Below are positions 7,110 through 11,109 of a stretch of DNA of 11,109 nt, one piece after another. Positions within the stretch are counted from its first letter, which is position 1; each line of letters begins with the position of its first letter. The DNA is taken from assembly GCA_002279765.1 (NCBI GenBank), contig NCCR01000233.1, positions 1 through 11,109 on the forward strand, written 5' to 3'. This DNA comes from Verrucomicrobia bacterium 12-59-8 (GTDB lineage Bacteria > Verrucomicrobiota > Verrucomicrobiae > Verrucomicrobiales > Verrucomicrobiaceae). Below the pieces are notes generated by a model. That model saw nothing but the letters and a program-made list of their open reading frames with translations. It was not told where the DNA came from and did not search any database. The translations under genes were made by a program, and so were the position numbers.

Positions 7110-7240
7110 GGCAGGGGCGGCTGGTTTTGGTTGTGCGGGGCGGCGGATCATGGCGTGGCACTGGGCTTTGTCCAGACGATAGGCGAGGCGGCGGGAATGC
7201 GCTTTGCACTCCCGTCGATGCCGTGCATGGTCACGTCCCT
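7110..7240. promoter_or_regulatory. Divergent intergenic region between yqeY and deacetylase gene
   Basis: 131 bases must hold the promoters of both divergent genes. I see no clear -35/-10 pair, no operator-like palindrome and no ribosome binding site on either side, so this is assigned by position only. Confidence 0.4.
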
Positions 7241-8089
7241 GTGCAATTTCGACATCCCAAACACGATCTTTACATTCCTGACGAAACTGAACCGTGGACC
7301 GCGTTGCGCCGCGTGACACATTTGGGCATCGTTTCGCATCAGGACGACCTCGAAATCGCCGCGTATCACGGCATCACCGAGTGTTTCAAACAAAAAGAGC
7401 AGTGGTTTGGTGGCGTGGTCGTCACCGATGGCGCCGGCAGCCCACGCAAAGGCCCGTATGAAACCTACACGGATGAGGAGATGCAGAAGGTGCGCCTCAT
7501 TGAGCAGCGCAAGGCGGCCTACGTGGGTGAATACAGCTTCATGGTGCAGCTCGGCTACCCGAGCGAGGATATCAAAAAGCCGAAGCATGCGCCCGCCGTG
7601 GAGGATTTGAAGTTCGTGCTGGAGCATGCGCAGCCGAAGATTCTCTATCTTCACAATCCTTGTGACCGGCATGACACGCATGTGGCGACCTTTCTGCGCT
7701 GCCTGGAGGCCATTCGTGAGCTGCCGCCTGAAATGCGCCCTGAGAAAGTCTATGGCTGCGAAGTCTGGCGCAAGCTCGACTGGCTGCTCTCGGACGACAA
7801 GGTGATGCTGTGGGTGGACAAGCACCCGCACATGCTGCGCCCGCTTCTCGGCGTGTTTGACTCCCAGATCAGCGGCGGCAAGCGCTATGACCTGGCCGAA
7901 GAAGGCCTGCGCCACGCCAACGCGACCTACTTTGACTCCCACACCACGGACAAGACCAGCCTGCTGACCTTTGCCATGGACCTGACCCCACTGACGCAGG
8001 ACGACAGCCTGTGTCCGGTGGAGTACGCCGTGAATTACGTGAAGCGCCTCGAAGGCGATGTGCGTGACCGCGTGAAGAAGTTCATGTGA
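7241..8089 (+). CDS. PIG-L/LmbE-family zinc-dependent deacetylase
   Basis: 282 residues from GTG 7241, ending at TGA 8087-8089. THLGIVSHQDDLEIAA (residues 26-41) is the first zinc motif of the PIG-L/LmbE fold, here HQDD instead of the usual HPDD; CDRHDTHVAT (141-150) supplies the later HxxH. Zinc ligands by family analogy are H33, D36 and H147. The family removes acetyl groups from GlcNAc-linked or similar small molecules; the substrate is not predictable. Codons upstream of 7241 are open but not family-like. GTG 7223 is an alternative start; GTG 7241 gives MQFRHPKHDLYIPDE, the form I expect for close relatives. No signal peptide, so cytosolic. It is a single-gene unit, divergent from yqeY, ending 11 bases before a strong hairpin. 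Confidence 0.85.
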   Translation: MQFRHPKHDLYIPDETEPWTALRRVTHLGIVSHQDDLEIAAYHGITECFKQKEQWFGGVVVTDGAGSPRKGPYETYTDEEMQKVRLIEQRKAAYVGEYSFMVQLGYPSEDIKKPKHAPAVEDLKFVLEHAQPKILYLHNPCDRHDTHVATFLRCLEAIRELPPEMRPEKVYGCEVWRKLDWLLSDDKVMLWVDKHPHMLRPLLGVFDSQISGGKRYDLAEEGLRHANATYFDSHTTDKTSLLTFAMDLTPLTQDDSLCPVEYAVNYVKRLEGDVRDRVKKFM

Positions 8090-8100
8090 TCACAAAACAA

Positions 8101-8131
8101 AAATGCCAGCCGGAGCGACCGGCTGGCATTT
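8101..8131. terminator. Bidirectional rho-independent terminator
   Basis: A perfect 13-base stem (AAATGCCAGCCGG with CCGGCTGGCATTT) closes a five-base loop AGCGA. It sits between two convergent genes. The minus strand continues TTGTTTTGTG after the stem, a usable U-rich tract for the cyclophilin transcript; the plus strand continues TGAATTG, which is weaker. Confidence 0.85.
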
Positions 8132-8157
8132 GAATTGTGAAGAGGCGCTGGCGTGGA

Positions 8158-8745
8158 TTACTCCGCGAGCTTGGCGCTCTTGATGATGATCGGCTCCACT
8201 GGCACGTCACCGTGCTGGCCTTTACGGCCGGTGGCGACGGCGGCCATGGCATCGATGACGTCCATGCCTTTGCTCACCTTGCCGAAGACGCAGTAGCCCC
8301 AGCCATCCTGTCCTGGATAGTCGAGGAAGCCGTTGTCCTTGAGGTTGATGAAGAACTGCGAGCTGGCGCTATGGGGGTCCGGGGTGCGGGCCATGGCGAG
8401 GGTGCCCTTGACGTTCTTGAGGCCGTTCTTGGCTTCGTTTTGGATCTTGGCGTCCGGCTCCTTCTGCTGCATGTCCGGGGTGAAGCCGCCGCCCTGCACC
8501 ATGAAGCCAGGGATCACGCGGTGGAAGATCAGGCCGTCGTAAAAGCCTTTCTTCACATAGCTCACAAAGTTGGCGACAGAAATGGGGGCCTTGGCGGCGT
8601 CGAGTTCGATTTCGATGGTGCCTTTGGAGGTCTCCATCACGATTTTCACTGGTTTGGCTTCACTCACGGTTTGGGCTGGTGTTGTTCCGGTCAGACCGGC
8701 AAACGTGATGACGAGAGCGGCAAGAGTCGGTGCTATTGATTTCAT
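8158..8745 (-). CDS. Exported cyclophilin-type peptidyl-prolyl isomerase
   Basis: 195 residues from ATG 8745. The first 25 form a signal peptide: MKS, a hydrophobic run IAPTLAALVITFAGL, and a likely signal-peptidase I cut after TPA (22-24). The mature part is a bacterial cyclophilin: KIVMETSKGTIEIELD, FHRVIPGFMVQGG (74-86) with the catalytic Arg76, GTLAMAR (114-120), SSQFFINL (128-135) and FGKVSKGMDVID (154-165). It speeds cis-trans isomerisation of prolyl bonds during folding in the periplasm; resembles PpiA. The frame stays open upstream to 8910, but the signal peptide sets the start at 8745. No Shine-Dalgarno sequence precedes it. Transcribed alone, ending at the hairpin 8101-8131. Confidence 0.93.
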   Translation of the reverse strand: MKSIAPTLAALVITFAGLTGTTPAQTVSEAKPVKIVMETSKGTIEIELDAAKAPISVANFVSYVKKGFYDGLIFHRVIPGFMVQGGGFTPDMQQKEPDAKIQNEAKNGLKNVKGTLAMARTPDPHSASSQFFINLKDNGFLDYPGQDGWGYCVFGKVSKGMDVIDAMAAVATGRKGQHGDVPVEPIIIKSAKLAE

Positions 8746-8991
8746 AGTGGGTTGGTAGGGGCGGCGAATGAGCCACGAAGCAGTTGATTTGCAATGGTCA
8801 AAATCGACGCCCTGCCGCCGGGCCGGGGCTTGTGCATGAAAATGAACAGGGCAATCCCCGCTTTGTGAGTGGGCGATGGCTGCATGCAATGAGCATTCAA
8901 AAGGTGGCATGCTGACCTACGGGCATCCCGCCAAGGCTCGGCGGCCCTTGGGCTTGATCTAACGATTCCCGAAACTCATTTCCCCCTGGCT

Positions 8992-9022
8992 GGCAGCCAG
9001 CAGCGCCTGCTGAGGGGCTGCC
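8992..9022 (-). terminator. Strong hairpin at the lspA 3' end
   Basis: GGCAGCC (8992-8998) pairs with GGCTGCC (9016-9022), and inside it AGCAG (8999-9003) pairs with CTGCT (9007-9011) around CGC, leaving a small bulge. It overlaps the last base of the lspA stop codon. No U-tract follows on the minus strand, so it may be an RNA-stabilising end rather than a classical terminator. The remaining bases 8746-8991 show no gene. Confidence 0.4.
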
Positions 9023-9561
9023 TACTTTTCGCTTTTCTTCACCGGCGTGGGCGTTTCCACGAAGGATGCCAGCGCGAGAAGGATGGCCGCGCAGACGACG
9101 CAGGAGTCGGCGACGTTGAAGGAGGGCCAGGGATGGAAGGGCCAGAAGCCGAAGTCGAAGCGCAGGAAGTCCACGACGTAGCCGTCGAAAAAGGTGCCCT
9201 TGAACAGCTCGCCGCCGTCGTGCGTGCGGAACAGGCGGTCGGTGAGATTGCCAAAAACGCCGGAGACCAGCAGCGCCACGGCGGTGCGGCTCAGCTTGCC
9301 GGGAAACAGGCCCTTGCCATTCATCACGTAGATGAAGACGAGTGCGGCCAGCGAGATGGCGGCGAAGACGTAGTTGGCGTTTTGTGTGCCGTTGAACATG
9401 CCAAAGGCCACGCCGGTGTTGGAGGCATGGTGCAGCCAGAAGACACCGGGGATGACCTCCTGCTCGGTTTCGTAGAGTTTGAAATGCTGCACGATCCAGC
9501 TCTTGGTGAGCTGGTCGAGGATGTACAGAGGCAGCGAAAGGAGCAGGAAGAGGCGAATCAT
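9022..9561 (-). CDS. lspA: Lipoprotein signal peptidase (signal peptidase II)
   Basis: Inner-membrane aspartyl protease that removes the signal peptide of prolipoproteins after diacylglyceryl transfer to the lipobox Cys. 179 residues, slightly long for the family. Four hydrophobic segments are visible, at about 4-15, 64-80, 94-105 and 153-168. Family motifs: DQLTK (16-20), NTGVAFG (48-54), GNLTDRLF (104-111), GYVVDFLRF (127-135) with catalytic Asp131, and FNVADSCV (148-155) with catalytic Asp152. About a dozen residues (112-125, RTHDGGELFKGTFF) are inserted between GN..DR and VVDF, where most LspA proteins have only two or three. The insert would lie near the active site on the periplasmic side. 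The start is 8 bases after the alcohol dehydrogenase stop, so the two are likely co-transcribed, although no functional link is evident. Confidence 0.95.
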   Translation of the reverse strand: MIRLFLLLSLPLYILDQLTKSWIVQHFKLYETEQEVIPGVFWLHHASNTGVAFGMFNGTQNANYVFAAISLAALVFIYVMNGKGLFPGKLSRTAVALLVSGVFGNLTDRLFRTHDGGELFKGTFFDGYVVDFLRFDFGFWPFHPWPSFNVADSCVVCAAILLALASFVETPTPVKKSEK

Positions 9562-9569
9562 GGCGGTGT

Positions 9570-10703
9570 TCAGGCGGGCTGCAGCACGACCTTGAGCAGG
9601 CCTTCTTTGTTGTCATGCAGGCGCTTGAACCAGCCTGCGCCTTCGGAGAGAGGGACCACGGCGCTGAGCAGCGGCTCCACCTGAATGCTGCCGTCCTGAA
9701 TGCGGCGGATGGCTTCCGGGTACTCACCGGCGCAGGAGCAGGAGCCCTTGATGGTGAGCTGGCGGGTGACGACTTCCTGGAGCGGGAAGGGGGTGTTGGG
9801 CTGGAGATTGCCGATCAGCACCACCTGGCCGCCTTTGCGCACGCTGCGGATCGCGAGGTCCAGCGGTGCTCCTGCGCCCACGACTTCAAAGCTCGCGTCA
9901 GCGCCGTCACCGCCGCAGAGCTGGCGGATGTGCATGGCCAGACCTTCCTGCTTGGCGTTGAAGGTTTCTTCGGCACCGAGTTTGCGGGCGAGTTCCAGAC
10001 GGCTGTCGTCGAGATCCACAGCGATCACCTTTTCCCAGCCGCGTGCTTTCAGCGCCTGAATGACCAGCAGACCGATCAAGCCAGCACCCACCACGACGGC
10101 GGTGCCGCCATTGGGCTCTTCTTCGCCTTCTTCGTCGTCTGCAGCTTCGTGTTCGCAGCCATGGGCGCAGTTTTCGTCATGCTTATGGGCAAAGGCCTCG
10201 CCCACTTCGATGCCATCGGCCAGATTCACCGCATGCAGGGCGATGGACACCGGTTCGGCAAACGCCGCCTTCTCATAGGAGAGAGCGTCGGGGATGCGGT
10301 AGAGGATGCGGGTTGGCAGGGCGATCTTCTCGGCAAAGCAGCCGTGGCGGCGGTATTCGCCGGGGGACACGCCGAGCACGCGGCGGTTCGGGCAGAGATT
10401 GACGAAACCGGCTTTGCACTCGTCGCACTCGCCGCAGTATTCGGTGGAGTCAAAGGTCACGCGGTCGCCGAGGTTCCAGCCGCTCACGCCTTCGCCCAGG
10501 GCGATGATTTCTCCTGCTGCCTCGTGGCCCATGACGATGGGCATCTGGCGGCGGCCGCTGCGGCCGTCCATGCCGTGGATGTCGCTGCCGCAGATGCCGC
10601 ACGCGGCGATCTTGACGAGGACTTCGCCGGCGGCTGCGGTGGGTTCAGGGAATTCGAGGTCGTAGTTGAACTCGGAGGGGGCGGTAAGGACGAGCGCTTT
10701 CAT
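9570..10703 (-). CDS. Zinc-dependent medium-chain alcohol dehydrogenase with metal-ligand-rich insert
   Basis: 377 residues. The N-terminal GroES-like half has the catalytic zinc ligands C38 (GICGSDIHG), H60/E61 (GHEAAGE) and E150 (AEP), and the structural zinc set C90, C93, C96 and C104. The Rossmann half has VVVGAGLIG (203-211) and an acidic residue at the end of the second strand (VIAVDLDDSRLE), which favours NAD over NADP. It would oxidise an alcohol or polyol, or catalyse the reverse reaction; sorbitol/threonine-dehydrogenase-like members are nearest by motif, but the substrate cannot be fixed. Residues about 169-199, just before the Rossmann domain, form an unusual insert rich in His, Cys, Asp and Glu (HKHDENCAHGCEHE, then DDEEGEEE). 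ATG 10703 is the natural start (MKALVL); no Shine-Dalgarno sequence is seen. First gene of a two-gene unit with lspA. Confidence 0.88.
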   Translation of the reverse strand: MKALVLTAPSEFNYDLEFPEPTAAAGEVLVKIAACGICGSDIHGMDGRSGRRQMPIVMGHEAAGEIIALGEGVSGWNLGDRVTFDSTEYCGECDECKAGFVNLCPNRRVLGVSPGEYRRHGCFAEKIALPTRILYRIPDALSYEKAAFAEPVSIALHAVNLADGIEVGEAFAHKHDENCAHGCEHEAADDEEGEEEPNGGTAVVVGAGLIGLLVIQALKARGWEKVIAVDLDDSRLELARKLGAEETFNAKQEGLAMHIRQLCGGDGADASFEVVGAGAPLDLAIRSVRKGGQVVLIGNLQPNTPFPLQEVVTRQLTIKGSCSCAGEYPEAIRRIQDGSIQVEPLLSAVVPLSEGAGWFKRLHDNKEGLLKVVLQPA

Positions 10704-10986
10704 GGGGAGCGCGGATCATGCCCCGAGTGTGGCCGGAGGCAAGGAGGGAAGTTGTTTCTGCTGGTCGCATTCTGAGGTCTCTGCGCCCGCTGGGGGCCGT
10801 TGAAGCGCAGGGCTGATCCAATGACGAATGAGTAAAACCGAATGACTAAATAATGACGAAGCCCCAATGACGAGGTTTATGGCCTGGGACGTCGTGGTAG
10901 CCTTTTTCGCAAGGCGGAGTGTTTGCCTCACCCGCGCATTCGCCACCTTCTTCGGCCTTCGGATTTACTCATTCGTCATTTTCCAC
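10704..10986. other. Intergenic region upstream of the alcohol dehydrogenase gene
   Basis: 283 bases between a minus-strand gene ending at 10987 and the dehydrogenase start at 10703. It contains the inverted-repeat element (10820-10980). The remaining 116 bases next to the dehydrogenase must carry its promoter if the two minus-strand genes are not co-transcribed, but I see no clear box. Confidence 0.5.
10820..10980. mobile_element. 161-base inverted-repeat element (REPIN/MITE-like)
   Basis: The 23-base ends 10820-10842 and 10958-10980 are inverted copies with one mismatch; each contains AATGACGAATGAGTAAA. The left part also repeats AATGAC(G/T)A(A/G) at 10841, 10852 and 10866. A small hairpin GCCTT/AAGGC lies at 10900-10915. 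There is no credible gene inside and no clear target duplication. I recall AATGACGAA-type motifs between genes in Verrucomicrobiota genomes. Its position fits a REP-type or miniature transposon element moved by a transposase supplied elsewhere. Confidence 0.65.
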
Positions 10987-11109
10987 TCACTCCTCCCCAC
11001 CCGGCTTGCCACGGCCCTCCTTGATCCCGGCGCGGTGGCGTTTGCCTGCGACGTAGCGGCGCTTCAGGCCACGGGGGCGGGCGCGGGTCTGGCGGCGGAT
11101 TTTTTCGCG
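10987..11109 (-). CDS. Basic C-terminal tail of an unidentified protein (partial)
   Basis: The minus-strand frame is open from the right edge to TGA 10987-10989 and gives 40 residues. They are very rich in Arg, Lys and Gly (for example RRQTRARPRGLKRRYVAGKR) and end GKPGGEE. Third codon positions are strongly G/C, as in the real genes nearby. Such tails occur on RNA-binding proteins, for example some helicases and pseudouridine synthases, but nothing here identifies the family. The coding call is tentative because a short GC-rich stretch can stay open by chance. Confidence 0.5.
   Translation of the reverse strand, partial: REKIRRQTRARPRGLKRRYVAGKRHRAGIKEGRGKPGGEE

Noticed and set aside
7127..7240. 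TTG 7127 as the start of the PIG-L-type deacetylase
   Set aside because: The extra codons have no family-like content and would occupy the divergent promoter region; GTG 7241 gives the expected N-terminus.
8897..9727. Minus-strand frame of 276 codons overlapping lspA and the 3' end of the dehydrogenase gene
   Set aside because: Arg/Pro/His-rich composition and no motifs; it is a shifted reading of lspA.
9615..10775. Long plus-strand frame of 386 codons
   Set aside because: It is antisense to the alcohol dehydrogenase, which has complete zinc and Rossmann motifs.
10820..10875. CRISPR-like array from the repeated AATGACGA units
   Set aside because: The units are short and unevenly spaced, spacers are only a few bases long, and no cas genes are present.

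Overview
The window looks like a chromosomal segment of a Verrucomicrobiota-type bacterium (Prosthecobacter/Verrucomicrobium-like). This is inference from the gene families, the high GC of the housekeeping part, the lack of Shine-Dalgarno sites before nearly all starts, and an AATGACGAA-rich inverted-repeat element of a kind I associate with that phylum. No rRNA, tRNA or CRISPR array is visible.

Positions 1-2410 form an AT-rich block (sample count 24 G+C of 60 at 2281-2340, against 39 of 60 at 4021-4080). It carries a two-gene minus-strand operon: a 507-codon fusion of a RibD-like zinc deaminase, a possible PLD-fold middle domain and a ParB/sulfiredoxin-fold domain, followed 11 bases later by a P-loop nucleotide-kinase-like gene that runs off the left edge. 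The base composition, the neighbouring toxin-antitoxin wreck and the pairing of deaminase with kinase make this the best candidate for an undescribed nucleotide-metabolism or anti-phage module.

Positions 2411-3550 are a scarred junction. They hold an AT-rich promoter region, a partial duplicate of the 3' end of the downstream acyltransferase-type gene, an intact VapB-type antitoxin, and a VapC toxin reduced to two ends in three frames.

Positions 3536-7109 are a minus-strand housekeeping cluster: yqeY, then ispD (isoprenoid precursor synthesis), then an LplT-like MFS/PlsC acyltransferase fusion. The fusion is broken by an internal out-of-frame deletion near 4470.

Positions 7241-8089 carry a plus-strand PIG-L/LmbE-family deacetylase. 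It ends at a strong hairpin (8101-8131) shared with a convergent exported cyclophilin (8158-8745). A minus-strand pair follows: a zinc alcohol dehydrogenase with a His/Cys/acid-rich insertion (9570-10703) and lspA (9022-9561). The right end has a 161-base element with 23-base terminal inverted repeats (10820-10980) and the basic C-terminal tail of another minus-strand gene running off the edge.
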